Counted from the stretch's first letter, positions 17,048 through 26,560 are shown. The stretch is 64,000 bases of DNA from Bradyrhizobium sp. AZCC 1610 (GCF_036924515.1 NZ_JAZHRR010000001.1:715001-779000), one strand, 5' to 3'. Program-made: numbers and translations. The notes: generated by a model not told the origin, from the letters alone.

Positions 17048-17810
17048 CTAGGATCGCAAACGATAATTGCCGCGAGAAACAAACTCGATAAATCCACGGT
17101 CACGCAGGTATTGAAGCTGCTGCCGTATCTTGGGCTTGACGTTCTGATTGCCTGGGTAGAGATCGCCAAGATGCCGTTCGAAAGCATACACCTCTTCGAG
17201 AGTAAAATCGCGCTTGCCGATCCGCGCATTTCATCACGTCGAGCAACCAGCCTCGAGTTTCCGGCGACTCGTTCCTGAGAAACAGCGTCTTCTGCCACTC
17301 TTCGAGAACGGCATCCTTTGGACGAACGACGCCGTCCTTCACGATGTGAATCTTGCCGGAATCGGGTACGCGGGACAGGACGATATTCGATCCAATCCAG
17401 CCGGCCCTTCTTGCTGTGACCGCTAGCGGCTTGCGCTCTTCGATGATCTCGCGGACGAAGAAGTGTTTTGGAACGATCAGGAGATTGATGACTGACAGTG
17501 ATTTGACGTCGTAATTCATCAGCAACAGGTTGGGATTGTTGCTGGCCGCCAGCCGCTCGCATGTGGTCTTATAGGCGCCATCGGCGACCTTCGCGCCGAA
17601 CTTGCTCTTCTGGCTCTTGAGTTCGAATTCCTCGCTGCACGATCCGCAAAGGAAGTCGGCGAGCGGGCTGTTGTTCGGGAATTGCGACATCTTCGCGTTG
17701 CCGCAGTGCGGGCAATACGCCCAAGCGCTTACCCAGGCTTCGGTCCAGGCGCGCGCCTTCTGCGTGCCGCTGGTGTAGGGCGATTGGGATTCTTCGAAGC
17801 CGAGTTTCAT
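17048..17810 (-). pseudogene. DpnI/Dam-replacing family methyl-directed restriction enzyme, frameshifted
   Basis: Residues 1-195 match DpnI-type enzymes. They carry a zinc site (Cys33, Cys36, Cys55, Cys58), the PD-(D/E)XK triad Asp52, Glu63 and Lys65 in PLADF...FELKS, and the GAYKT, NPNLLLMNYD, VPKHFF and ARRAGWIG motifs. Near 17223 the frame breaks after DVMKCA. The other frame resumes at RIGKRDFTLEEVYAFERHL and runs through IRQQLQYLRDRGFIEF to RGNYRLRS and a stop at 17048, a complete winged-helix domain. Restoring one base near GCGCGG rejoins them. As read, translation would end at 17100 with a garbled tail. Confidence 0.88.
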
Positions 17811-17824
17811 CCTGCTTCCAACTG

Positions 17825-19090
17825 TTATTGCGTTACCATTGGATCAAATTTCGAGACGTTCGAAGTCAGGTCGTACGCTGGTCCGCCACCGCTAATTCCC
17901 TTTGGTAGCACTAGGCTCGGGCTGAACTGATGGGTGGGTCGAAAAGAGTCTCCGTCAGCGCTAAGGCGCAATCTACAAACGTAGCTTCGGTTTGGACTCT
18001 TGAACAAGTAATGGCCGAACGCATCAAGCGCCCGTTGACCGAGCTTTTGTCCCTCCAGCAATTCTTTGAACTCAATTTCACCGAAGCCTAGAAAATGTCC
18101 CCAAACTACGGCAGGGCGCATTTTAGAGAATTGCTCGCTAGCTTTCTTAAGCCGATCAAATATCGAAGTTGCGGGACGCGAAGCGCGGCGGCTACGAATG
18201 ACAAACATTACGGCGTGGTCTTTGGATAGCGTGACCATGGAATGCGAGTTGTGCTCGTCAAATCTGCTTGCGATATCATTTACTACTGCTTCTCGCATCT
18301 TATTCTGAAGTAGAGCTTCCCAATCGCTGCGTCTCTCAAACGTTATCGAGTAGTTATCACGTTCTATCGCTCCGGAGGCGCCAGAAAGGAATCCGGTGAT
18401 AACGGTTGCGACCTGTCCTTCGGACATTTCTGGACGTTTTGGAAAAGTCAGAGTGATAATTCCGCTTTCCCTGAAATTAGATTGTTGATGCAGCGTGCGC
18501 TTAAAAGCCCTGAATACATGTATGCTGTCATCTATCGAAATGGCATTGCCAATACTTTCGGAAAACGTCTTACATTCTAGTTCGAATTCGCCCTTACTCC
18601 CCTTGACCAGAAAATCAAACCGTCCGTCGTTATCTCCGTCGGAAGGAATGACGGATAGCCCTGCTCCCTTGTAGTGAACAAACGCTCGCATTTCATGTTC
18701 AAATTCGCGGATATCTCGATCTGGATCGAGCGATCCTATAATCCGGGCACGCAATCGCTCCTGTTGCTTTGAATTGAGCTGCGTAGAAAATTCTCTTACC
18801 GCTCCAATAAGTGTTAAGGCTCGATTGTTATTGGGATTTTTGACATCAATTCTGCCGTACGTCCGATTTCGAATGACAAGGCTTTTGTAGGTTGAGTGAA
18901 AATAATATCTTCGATTCAGTGCTGGTACATCAAAGCCGATATCTTGAAGTTTTGCTTCGACGCGTTCGATCCGCTTTTGAATGTCGCGAAACCCGATGAA
19001 GCCGTTAAACCAAGTGATCAGGCCCGGAATTTGGTTTGTGTTGATGGTAAGCGGCAACTCTGTCACCCAAAGAATTTTGGCTTCTTCCAT
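17825..19090 (-). CDS. PD-(D/E)XK-like nuclease-fold protein of unknown function
   Basis: A 421-aa protein I do not recognise as a named family. Residues 155-175 read GRFDFLVKG...FELECKT, giving Asp159 and Glu172-x-Lys174. With Glu131 or Glu133 in a preceding helix, this is the core of a PD-(D/E)XK nuclease. The rest is mixed alpha/beta without other motifs. The gene is visibly AT-richer than its neighbours. It ends 14 bases before the DpnI-like gene, so it belongs to the same minus-strand cluster. Nuclease activity and a defence role are inferences. Confidence 0.65.
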   Translation of the reverse strand: MEEAKILWVTELPLTINTNQIPGLITWFNGFIGFRDIQKRIERVEAKLQDIGFDVPALNRRYYFHSTYKSLVIRNRTYGRIDVKNPNNNRALTLIGAVREFSTQLNSKQQERLRARIIGSLDPDRDIREFEHEMRAFVHYKGAGLSVIPSDGDNDGRFDFLVKGSKGEFELECKTFSESIGNAISIDDSIHVFRAFKRTLHQQSNFRESGIITLTFPKRPEMSEGQVATVITGFLSGASGAIERDNYSITFERRSDWEALLQNKMREAVVNDIASRFDEHNSHSMVTLSKDHAVMFVIRSRRASRPATSIFDRLKKASEQFSKMRPAVVWGHFLGFGEIEFKELLEGQKLGQRALDAFGHYLFKSPNRSYVCRLRLSADGDSFRPTHQFSPSLVLPKGISGGGPAYDLTSNVSKFDPMVTQ

Positions 19091-19163
19091 TTACTTCGAT
19101 GCGGGCTGCACGATCTGGTGCGAGCCCGAACAATCATCGGATCGATGGTCGCTGATCGGTTAC

Positions 19164-19742
19164 TTATTCATGGTCGAATCCATACCGTATCGCCGCGTAT
19201 CGATGCTCCCATTCGTCTTGACCGGCATAACCCGTTGCCGCTTCCGTGAGAGCCTTGCGCGCAAGCTCGTAGTTGCATCTGAATATCTCTTGGCGGCCAC
19301 GTCGATAGCCGAATAGGCGGCGATGCGCTCCGAACTCGACCTTGCCCGCGTCGACGAACTTAATGTGGTAGAGCATTACCCAATCCCGGATGCTGCCGTA
19401 GCAGCGCGAATTGAGCGCGGAAACCCGACGCTCAGGCCAGAGTGCGTTGCCGACCTTCACTACTCTTGAGCCGAGCGAACCGGCTATGTAAATGTAAGCT
19501 TCGGCGTGATGCCGCCGAACGAACGCGATGCGTGCCGTATCACACTCAATGCAGTGCCCCACGCGGCTACGAAGGCGGTGGTTCGTGTAGCAGGAGCGCG
19601 GAGCGATGCAGAAGAGGTAGCCCTCTTCCTCCATCGCCCACTTGTAGCGGCGCGGCGACATGTCGGCGCAGTCCATGACCTCGCTCTCGTCGATGCGTTG
19701 GCTCGATAGGAAGCGCAGCTCGTATTCGGTCAACTCCGCCAT
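19164..19742 (-). CDS. GIY-YIG superfamily protein (T5orf172/MUG113-like)
   Basis: A 192-aa protein. Residues 83-110 read YIYIAGSLG...VVKVGNALWPERRVSALN. This supplies the paired Tyr83/Tyr85, a VKVG strand and Arg105 of the GIY-YIG fold in its T5orf172/MUG113 version. Glu136 in KVEFGAHRRLF is the likely metal ligand. A HCIEC segment at 63-67 may bind metal. The ATG at 19742 has a GGGGGAAGAG site. It heads the minus-strand island cluster, 73 bases before the PD-(D/E)XK-like gene. Its substrate is unknown. Confidence 0.7.
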   Translation of the reverse strand: MAELTEYELRFLSSQRIDESEVMDCADMSPRRYKWAMEEEGYLFCIAPRSCYTNHRLRSRVGHCIECDTARIAFVRRHHAEAYIYIAGSLGSRVVKVGNALWPERRVSALNSRCYGSIRDWVMLYHIKFVDAGKVEFGAHRRLFGYRRGRQEIFRCNYELARKALTEAATGYAGQDEWEHRYAAIRYGFDHE

Positions 19743-20066
19743 CTCTTCCCCCAATTTGATCCTAATACAATCCACGCGTGTGGTGCAATGATCCTGTGGG
19801 CACAGGCACGGTGTAGGTACCCCCTAGGCTGTTGCGGTGGAGATGGCCGCGCATAAGCGAATGGTGGAATCGTGAACCCGACTTCCGGACATGCGCGTCA
19901 CTTACCTCGATGCGGCCGAGCATCCGGGTCCGCCCAAGAGTACAAGATCATGTCCACCCGGAATCGTTATCAACGGTGAACTGGCTTATACTGGGCGCGT
20001 CGGCGACACCGTCCAACCAGACTGAACATGAGGCGTGAATTCAGTCCAACCGCGAAGGAGAGTCCG
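19743..20066. other. Intergenic stretch with no recognised feature
   Basis: It separates the island cluster from the small plus-strand gene at 20067. I see no gene, hairpin with T-run or direct-repeat pair here. Promoters for both flanking genes must lie within it. Confidence 0.5.
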
Positions 20067-20363
20067 ATGAAATCGCTTTTGCTGCTCACGGCGAGTGGGC
20101 CGCTGCTCATTCTCACGTCGCACGAGTCCTTACATGATCCGAAGCTTCTCGAGGAGCTCAGGCACAAAGGGGTTGGCAAGTTCGTCGCGTTTGAGGTTCC
20201 AGTGTCGCTCGCCAAGGAGCGCTACGGCGGGCATTTTCAAGCGGTCGAGAGCGGTCTGCGCGAGACCGATGATTTGAGAGTGCTCGACTTCAATGGCCAG
20301 CGGGTGTTTCAGCTCTTTCGTTTCGATGAACTCGGTGCGCCGATTCTTCAAGAACAGCGGTGA
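20067..20363 (+). CDS. Small cytosolic protein of unknown function
   Basis: A 98-aa protein starting MKSLLLLTASGPLLILTSH, a short beta-rich segment rather than a signal peptide. It continues DPKLLEELRHKGVGKFVAFEV and ends near FDELGAPILQEQR. The ribosome site is GGAGAG. I recall unnamed homologues in rhizobia. There are no motifs from which to infer function. Confidence 0.65.
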   Translation: MKSLLLLTASGPLLILTSHESLHDPKLLEELRHKGVGKFVAFEVPVSLAKERYGGHFQAVESGLRETDDLRVLDFNGQRVFQLFRFDELGAPILQEQR

Positions 20364-20464
20364 ACCGGTTTTGATGTGCTGGCCGCGGGTCATGACGCGC
20401 GGTTGAGTCGCAAGGACTTCCGTCCATTGCGAACGAAGACTGCCGGGTAGCGATCATTGATCTC

Positions 20465-23400
20465 CTACCTCTTCTTCCACCCACCGCGATGTCCCGGTGC
20501 GCCGCCGCTTGAGCGGGGGGCGGGGCCGAACTCGGGGCCGGATTGGCGGGAGTCGGTGGGCTGGAAGATTTTGCTGCCGCTGGCGGGCTCGGGCTTGCGC
20601 GGCTTGGCGCCGGCGGGGCGGAAGGGCAGGGACTCTGGGCCGTGCATTTCGTCTAGGTGGGGTTTGTGGATTTTGGAGGGGCTAGCACCAGCACCACCCG
20701 TGGATTGCCCCTCACCCCGACCCTCTAAGAGCGAGCTTCGCTCGTCTCGACCCCGTGAAGAACGGGGCGAGGGGGAAGTGGGAGCGCCGCCTCGGCTGGC
20801 CTTGAGCGCTGAAGAGACGCTCTTCTTCTTCATCGCGCTGACCGGCAAATTCGCCGCCTCGCCGTATTTCTTCGTTCCCGCATACGCCCCCGCCTTGCCT
20901 TGCACGGCGCGTTGCTTCGCGGTCGGGTCGTCGACGACGGCCATTTCCGTCGCGCGGAGGCGTTTGACTTCGTCGCGGAGGCGGGCGGCTTCCTCGAAGT
21001 TCAGATCGGCGGCGGCTTCGCGCATGCGGGTTTCGAGGTCGGAGAGAACAGCCTCGAAATTGTGGCCGATCGAGATCACATCGTCGGCCATGCCGCCGTC
21101 GCCGATCTCGACCAGCACGTGGTCGCGCTCGTAGACAGAGTTCATGATGTCGCCGATCGACTTCTTGATGCTCTCCGGGGTGATGCCGTGCGCGGTGTTG
21201 TATTCGACCTGCTTCTCGCGGCGGCGGTCGGTCTCGGCGATGGCGCGCTCCATCGAGCCGGTCATCTGATCGGCATAGAGGATCACCTTGCCGTCGACAT
21301 TGCGCGCGGCGCGGCCGATGGTCTGGATCAGCGAGGTCTCGCTGCGCAAAAAGCCCTCCTTGTCGGCGTCGAGGATCGCGACCAGCGCGCACTCGGGAAT
21401 GTCGAGGCCCTCGCGCAACAGATTGATGCCGACCAGTGCGTCGAACGCGCCGAGGCGCAGGTCTCTGATAATCTCGATGCGCTCGATCGTGTCGATATCA
21501 CTGTGCATGTAGCGCACGCGAATGCCCTGCTCGTGCAGATATTCGGTGAGGTCTTCCGCCATCCGCTTTGTCAGCACCGTGATCAGCGAGCGATAACCGG
21601 CTGCGGCGGTGGCGCGCACCTCGCCGACGAGATCGTCGACCTGCGTGCGGGCCGGGCGAATGTTGACCGGTGGGTCGATCAGCCCGGTCGGGCGGATCAC
21701 CTGCTCGACGAACACGCCGCCGCTTTCGTTCAGTTCCCAGCCGCTCGGGGTCGCCGACACCGCGACGCTCTGCGGGCGCATCATGTCCCATTCCTCGAAC
21801 CGCAGCGGACGGTTGTCCATGCAGGAGGGCAGGCGGAAGCCGTATTCGGCGAGCGTCGCCTTGCGGCGGAAGTCGCCTTTGAACATGCCGCCGATCTGCG
21901 GCACGGTGACGTGGCTTTCGTCGGCGAACACCAGCGCGTTGTCAGGCACGTATTCGAACAGCGTCGGCGGCGGCTCGCCGGGGCGGCGTCCGGTGAGGTA
22001 GCGCGAATAGTTTTCGATGCCGGCGCAGCTTCCGGTCGCTTCCATCATTTCGAGATCGAAGGTGGTGCGCTGCTCCAGCCGCTGCGCTTCCAACAGGCGG
22101 CCATGGTTGTTGAGTTCGTCGAGCCGCAATTTCAGTTCGCTCTTGATCGACTTGATCGCCTGCACCAAGGTCGGGCGCGGCGTCACATAGTGCGAGTTGG
22201 CGTAGATCTTGATGAATTCGAGATCGTCCTGCTTGTGGCCGGTGAGCGGATCGAACTCCTCGATATTTTCGACGGTGTCGCCGAACAGGTTCACGCGCCA
22301 GGCGCGGTCTTCATAGTGCGCCGGGAAGATGTCGATGACGTCGCCGCGGACGCGAAAGGTGCCGCGGGTAAAGTCGGCCTGGGTGCGCTTGTATTGCAGC
22401 GCCACGAGGTCGGCGATCAATTGCCGCTGGTCGATGCGCTCGCCCTTCTTCAGTGCGAACGTCATCGCGGTGTAGGTCTCGACCGAGCCGATACCGTAGA
22501 TGCAGGAGACGGAGGCGACGATGATGACGTCGTCGCGTTCCAGGAGCGCACGCGTCGCCGAGTGGCGCATGCGGTCGATCTGCTCGTTGATGGACGAGTC
22601 TTTTTCGATATAGGTGTCGGTGCGCGGGACGTAGGCCTCGGGCTGGTAGTAGTCGTAGTAGGAGACAAAGTATTCGACGGCGTTGTCGGGGAAGAAGCTC
22701 TTGAACTCGCCATAGAGCTGGGCGGCCAGCGTCTTGTTCGGCGCCAGGATGATGGCGGGGCGCTGCGTCGCCTCGATCACCTTGGCCATGGTGTAGGTTT
22801 TGCCCGAGCCGGTGACGCCAAGCAGCACTTGGGTGCGGTCGTTGCGGTTGATGCCTTCGACTAATTCCTTGATCGCGGTCGGCTGGTCGCCCTTTGGCTC
22901 ATATTCGGACTTGATCTCGAAGCGTACGCCGCCCTCGGATTTTTCCGGGCGCGGCGGCCGGTGCGGGGCCCAGACTCTGATCTGGCCGTCATCGCCCTTG
23001 AATTCCGGGCGGCCGTCGCGGATCAGATTCTCCAGGGCATCGGCGGTGGCCTTGACGCCGAGCGCTTCCATCTTGTTGCGCGGCGGCCGCGCCAGCGCCT
23101 CGTCGTCGTCTTCCGCCGTCGGCAGGCCGAGCTGGCGCGCGAGTTCGGGGTCGAGCGTCGGGATGGTCGCCGAGGTGCCGTAATTGGCCTGGGGGGCCTC
23201 TTCCAGACCTTTGGTCGCAGATGGCAGTACATCGCGTTTGGCAACGTCTTCGCTGGTTCCCTTGGTCGAAGCGCGCGCGCGATGCGCAGCCGCCTCGCCG
23301 CCGGCGCGGCGGTCCCACGAATTGTCCGGCGGCGGCTGCAGGCCGGTGCCCGAGCCCATGCCAGCATCGCCGCGGTTGATCGCGGGATTGAGCAGTTCGG

Positions 23401-23494
23401 CCAGCGACGGCCCGATCGGCTGCACGTCCGGCCGATGCGCCTTGGATTTGGGAGTCTTGCCGGGCTTTTTGGGGGTGTCAGGTTTCTTCGCCAT
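20465..23494 (-). CDS. uvrB: Excinuclease ABC subunit B, with long terminal extensions
   Basis: DNA damage verification helicase of nucleotide excision repair. The core starts near residue 200 ([14 protein letters not shown]). It has Walker [13 protein letters not shown], the beta-hairpin region [15 protein letters not shown], later helicase motifs such as LREGLDIPE and QTIGRAARN, and a UVR domain near residue 860 ([12 protein letters not shown]). The 1009-aa length exceeds the usual 670 or so. About 195 residues are added at the N terminus, as seen in rhizobial UvrB. About 130 low-complexity residues are added at the C terminus, part of them encoded by a palindromic repeat. Confidence 0.95.
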   Translation of the reverse strand: MAKKPDTPKKPGKTPKSKAHRPDVQPIGPSLAELLNPAINRGDAGMGSGTGLQPPPDNSWDRRAGGEAAAHRARASTKGTSEDVAKRDVLPSATKGLEEAPQANYGTSATIPTLDPELARQLGLPTAEDDDEALARPPRNKMEALGVKATADALENLIRDGRPEFKGDDGQIRVWAPHRPPRPEKSEGGVRFEIKSEYEPKGDQPTAIKELVEGINRNDRTQVLLGVTGSGKTYTMAKVIEATQRPAIILAPNKTLAAQLYGEFKSFFPDNAVEYFVSYYDYYQPEAYVPRTDTYIEKDSSINEQIDRMRHSATRALLERDDVIIVASVSCIYGIGSVETYTAMTFALKKGERIDQRQLIADLVALQYKRTQADFTRGTFRVRGDVIDIFPAHYEDRAWRVNLFGDTVENIEEFDPLTGHKQDDLEFIKIYANSHYVTPRPTLVQAIKSIKSELKLRLDELNNHGRLLEAQRLEQRTTFDLEMMEATGSCAGIENYSRYLTGRRPGEPPPTLFEYVPDNALVFADESHVTVPQIGGMFKGDFRRKATLAEYGFRLPSCMDNRPLRFEEWDMMRPQSVAVSATPSGWELNESGGVFVEQVIRPTGLIDPPVNIRPARTQVDDLVGEVRATAAAGYRSLITVLTKRMAEDLTEYLHEQGIRVRYMHSDIDTIERIEIIRDLRLGAFDALVGINLLREGLDIPECALVAILDADKEGFLRSETSLIQTIGRAARNVDGKVILYADQMTGSMERAIAETDRRREKQVEYNTAHGITPESIKKSIGDIMNSVYERDHVLVEIGDGGMADDVISIGHNFEAVLSDLETRMREAAADLNFEEAARLRDEVKRLRATEMAVVDDPTAKQRAVQGKAGAYAGTKKYGEAANLPVSAMKKKSVSSALKASRGGAPTSPSPRSSRGRDERSSLLEGRGEGQSTGGAGASPSKIHKPHLDEMHGPESLPFRPAGAKPRKPEPASGSKIFQPTDSRQSGPEFGPAPRSSGGAPGHRGGWKKR
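20708..20776. repeat. palindromic repeat of the CCTCACCC/GGGGCGAGG family inside uvrB
   Basis: CCCCTCACCCCGACCCTCT faces CCCGTGAAGAACGGGGCGAGGGGG, with GAGCTTCGCTC at the centre. It belongs to the same family as the copies at 26.56, 40.72 and 41.14 kb. Here it lies in the coding frame of uvrB and encodes about residues 907-929 of the tail. Confidence 0.75.
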
Positions 23495-23605
23495 CCGGCG
23501 AATATGGGATGAGTCAGCCAGCGAGAAAAGGGCAAACGGCCTCGCGCGCGATGCTGCGCGTCGTCATGTCAGCAGATGTCAGCAAGCCGATTCGGAACCG
23601 TCGCG

Positions 23606-23761
23606 TTAAGTCGTCAGCGGAGCGGTCGAGTGATTGACGATATCCAGATGGATCCCGCCGCAACGGGTGCATCGCATGGTCCAGTATTCGACGCCGGCGC
23701 GGCCGGGGATGATGCGCAGGACCGCGAGCGAGGCGCTGCAGTCCGGACAGTTCGAGAGCAC
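23606..23761 (-). CDS. Small zinc-ribbon protein
   Basis: A 51-aa reading from a GTG at 23761. It has CPDC near the N terminus and CTRC about 27 residues later (MRCTRCGGIHLDIV), a two-knuckle zinc ribbon. The frame is open further upstream but has no ATG there, and no strong ribosome site was seen, so the start is uncertain. It follows the small gene at 23845-24057 on the same strand. The function is unknown. Confidence 0.45.
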   Translation of the reverse strand: MLSNCPDCSASLAVLRIIPGRAGVEYWTMRCTRCGGIHLDIVNHSTAPLTT

Positions 23762-23844
23762 CGGCGTCGCCTGCAGGGTCTGTTCGGGAGGGGGTATGGA
23801 GATTCGGCCGGCCAGCGCGCGGCCGCTAATTCCAGCAGTGGCGC

Positions 23845-24057
23845 TTACGGATTCACGAACCGCGGCTTGAAACGATCGATATGGGCTTTCGCATCCGCGA
23901 TCGCCGCTTCCGGATCCGACCAGGCGAAACCGACTTCGAGCGTCGGAAACGCCATTCCATCGATCATGACCGGCTCCTGGTCGGCCCGTTGAATCCTGGC
24001 GTGCCATAGCCCTCTTCCTGCTTCGAACGACTGAATTTCAAAGCCGCCATAGATCAT
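23845..24057 (-). CDS. Small conserved-looking protein of unknown function
   Basis: A 70-aa protein starting MIYGGFEIQSFEAGRGLWHARI and ending IDRFKPRFVNP. The beta strands followed by an Ala-rich helix (DPEAAIADAKAHID) suggest a small alpha/beta domain. The ATG at 24057 has GGGGGA seven bases upstream. In-frame ATGs further upstream, up to 24129, are less well supported. The function is unknown. Confidence 0.65.
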   Translation of the reverse strand: MIYGGFEIQSFEAGRGLWHARIQRADQEPVMIDGMAFPTLEVGFAWSDPEAAIADAKAHIDRFKPRFVNP

Positions 24058-24320
24058 GGCTTGTCCCCCGGAGTTGCCCATGACGGCAGAAGAACACGGC
24101 TGAGTCAGGGACTTTGTGAACGGGTTCACATATCGGTTGATTTTTGCGGGTCGCGTTCCCCGGATGCAGCGCAGCGCGCCGCTTTTGCGGCGTGATGCGC
24201 TGCCGTTCCGGGGTCCATAGGTTCGGGCGAGATGGTTGTGGGTCCCGGCTCTGCGGAGCAGCGTTACCAGACGATGCTACGCATCGCCTAGGCTGCACCG
24301 CGTCCGGGACACGAGAACTC

Positions 24321-25541
24321 TCACCGCCGCGCGAGAATATGATCGGCGAGCACTTCCGCGTCGTCGCCGACGCCCGACAGGAACGAGGAATTCATCTTCG
24401 ACAGCCATTGCAGGCCGAGGAAATACAGGCCCGGCACGGCGGATATGCCGTTGCGGTGGACGGCCTCGCCTTTGGCGTCGGTGACCGCAAGATCGATCCA
24501 GCCGAAATCGACGCCGTAGCCGGTGGCCCAGATCACCGCGGAGATGCCTTCCGCAGCGAGGTCGAGGCGCGTGAGCGGTGCGGTGACGCAAGGCGGATCG
24601 GCGAACGTCGCGCGGGCGTCGGGGTCTTCGGGCACCTCCATGCGGCGCCGTTTCACATACGCGTCCACCGTATCGAGGAAGGTGGTGTAGACGAGGTCGG
24701 CGTCGGCAAGGTTTTGGGCAAGGCCGGGTGCAATCCCGATCACGCCGCGATGCGCCGCCTCGAGGCGTCCCACCAGGATCATGCCGTCGGCGGCGAAGTT
24801 GCGGAAGTCGATGGTGCGGCCGCCATAGGCGCCCGAAATCACAGGGCCCAGGCGCGCGGGCCCACGCTCCTCCGGCGTGACCTGATCGAGGCGCATGTCG
24901 GCGAGCCACCAGATCAGGTCGCGGCCGCGGTAGCGGCGCGGCAGGCGGCGGTGGCGTGCGACCGAGAGGTAGACGCGGCGGCCGGCCTGCAACAATTCCT
25001 CGGCAATCTGCGCGCCCGATGCGCCGGCGCCGGCGACCAGCACCGCGCCCGGCGGAAGCTGTCCAGGATTCTTGTAGTCAGCGGCATGGACCTGGAACAC
25101 GGGATGACCGCCCAGCAGGTCCGGGACGAGGTTGCGCTGATAGGGACCGGTGGCGACGACGACATTGTCCGCCGCGATCGTGCCGTCGGTGGTCTCGGCG
25201 ACGAAACCTGCGCGCTCACGCTGCGACAGCCGCGTCACCGCGACGCCGCAGCGGATCGGGGGCGCGACAAAACCGGCATAGGCCTCGATGTATCTGATGA
25301 TGTCGGCCGTGTCTGCAAACGCATCCGGATCGCTGTGCGGAAACGGAAAGTCCGGCAGCCGCACCGACCAGTTGGGAAACTGGAATTTCAGCCCGTCCCA
25401 ACGTTCGCTGCGCCAGCGCTCGGCGATCCGATGGCGCTCGAGCACGAGGTGCGAAAGCCCGCGCTCCTTCAGCCGGTGGCTCATCACCAACCCGGCCTGA
25501 CCGCCGCCGATCACGAGCGTTTCGATTTTTTCATCCGGCAT
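24321..25541 (-). CDS. FAD-dependent flavin monooxygenase-like oxidoreductase
   Basis: A 406-aa flavoprotein of the CzcO/Baeyer-Villiger-like group. The FAD motif is VIGGGQAG near residue 10, followed by LVLERHRIAERWR. A second dinucleotide motif, VAGAGASGAQ, is near residue 168 for NADPH, and ATGYGVDFGW is near the C terminus. It probably oxygenates or oxidises a small molecule of unknown identity. Its ATG overlaps the end of the LysR gene by 11 bases, so it is co-transcribed with its likely regulator. Confidence 0.87.
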   Translation of the reverse strand: MPDEKIETLVIGGGQAGLVMSHRLKERGLSHLVLERHRIAERWRSERWDGLKFQFPNWSVRLPDFPFPHSDPDAFADTADIIRYIEAYAGFVAPPIRCGVAVTRLSQRERAGFVAETTDGTIAADNVVVATGPYQRNLVPDLLGGHPVFQVHAADYKNPGQLPPGAVLVAGAGASGAQIAEELLQAGRRVYLSVARHRRLPRRYRGRDLIWWLADMRLDQVTPEERGPARLGPVISGAYGGRTIDFRNFAADGMILVGRLEAAHRGVIGIAPGLAQNLADADLVYTTFLDTVDAYVKRRRMEVPEDPDARATFADPPCVTAPLTRLDLAAEGISAVIWATGYGVDFGWIDLAVTDAKGEAVHRNGISAVPGLYFLGLQWLSKMNSSFLSGVGDDAEVLADHILARR

Positions 25542-26436
25542 GTCTCTGACCCCTGCGCCGCGTGGCGGGCTCTGCCGCCGCGCGGATAATCCAGCGCCGG
25601 AACGCGGCGAAATCGCGCTGCCCCGTGCTGAAGCCGCGATAGACCAGATACCAGCGCATGCCTTTCGGCACGCTTAACGCAAACGGCGCGACCAGCCGGC
25701 CGGCGGCGAGGTCGTCGTCGATATAGGGGCGGATGCCCATGGCGATGCCGAGGCCGTCGACGGCGGCCTGCAGCGCCTGGCCGTAAAACTCGAACTCCGG
25801 TCCGCGGGCGGTGATGCGGGCTGTGCCGGCAGCCTCGAGCCATGACGGCCAGTCGTCGGGCGAATGCACAACCCGGAGCAAGGTCGGCCCCTTCAGATCG
25901 CCGGGACGTTTGAGCGCGGCCGCAAGCCGCGGCGCGCATACCGGCAGCAGGTCGGCGGCGAATAATGGTTCGGCGATCAGGCCGGGCCATTCGCCGCCGC
26001 CGAGCTTGATGCCGCAGCTCCAGTCCTCGCCGAACGGCACCGCGGCGCCGCCGGTGGTGATGCGGACGTCGATATCCGGCTCGTGTTTGCGGAAATCCGC
26101 CAGCCGCGGGATCAGCCACTTCATCGCAAAGGTGGGACCTACGCCGATGGTCAGCACGCGCACGCTGGAGGGCGCGGTGACCTGCGCGGTCAGGCTCGCC
26201 AGCGCGTCGAAGATCGGCGTCAGCCCGCCCTGATAGGCGCGGCCCGCCGCCGTGGTGACGAGGCGGTTGGCCTTGCGCTCGAACAGCGCAACCCCCAGCC
26301 GCTCTTCCAGCAGATGCACCATCCGGCTGACGGCGGCGGCGGATACGCTGAGCTCGGCGCCGGCGGCGGCAAAGCTGCCGGTCCTGGCCGCAGCCTCGAA
26401 CGCCTTGATACCGTTGAGAAAGAGCAGCCGCCGCAC
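25531..26436 (-). CDS. LysR family transcriptional regulator (GcvA-like)
   Basis: A 301-aa regulator. The N-terminal winged helix-turn-helix is visible in FEAAARTGSFAAAGAELSVSAAAVSRMVHLLEERLG (residues about 11-46). A periplasmic-binding-like effector domain follows. I chose the GTG at 26436 with GAGGG five bases upstream; an in-frame ATG at 26493 is an alternative. It overlaps the flavin monooxygenase gene and probably controls it, which is inferred from position. The effector is unknown. Confidence 0.87.
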   Translation of the reverse strand: MRRLLFLNGIKAFEAAARTGSFAAAGAELSVSAAAVSRMVHLLEERLGVALFERKANRLVTTAAGRAYQGGLTPIFDALASLTAQVTAPSSVRVLTIGVGPTFAMKWLIPRLADFRKHEPDIDVRITTGGAAVPFGEDWSCGIKLGGGEWPGLIAEPLFAADLLPVCAPRLAAALKRPGDLKGPTLLRVVHSPDDWPSWLEAAGTARITARGPEFEFYGQALQAAVDGLGIAMGIRPYIDDDLAAGRLVAPFALSVPKGMRWYLVYRGFSTGQRDFAAFRRWIIRAAAEPATRRRGQRHAG

Positions 26437-26560
26437 ATAACCCTCAGGAAAACTGATGCCAGGGCAAGATAACTCAGTTTGCGCCGATGTCACAAGCGAG
26501 GCAGAAGAATAGCCATAGTGGCTTTGATAGCCTTGGGTTGAATCGGTGCGGTTCTTTTCA

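Noticed and set aside
20900..22864. Long plus-strand open frame opposite uvrB
   Set aside because: Its composition is that of a shadow of a GC-rich gene, with no ribosome site and no motif, while the minus strand is plainly UvrB.
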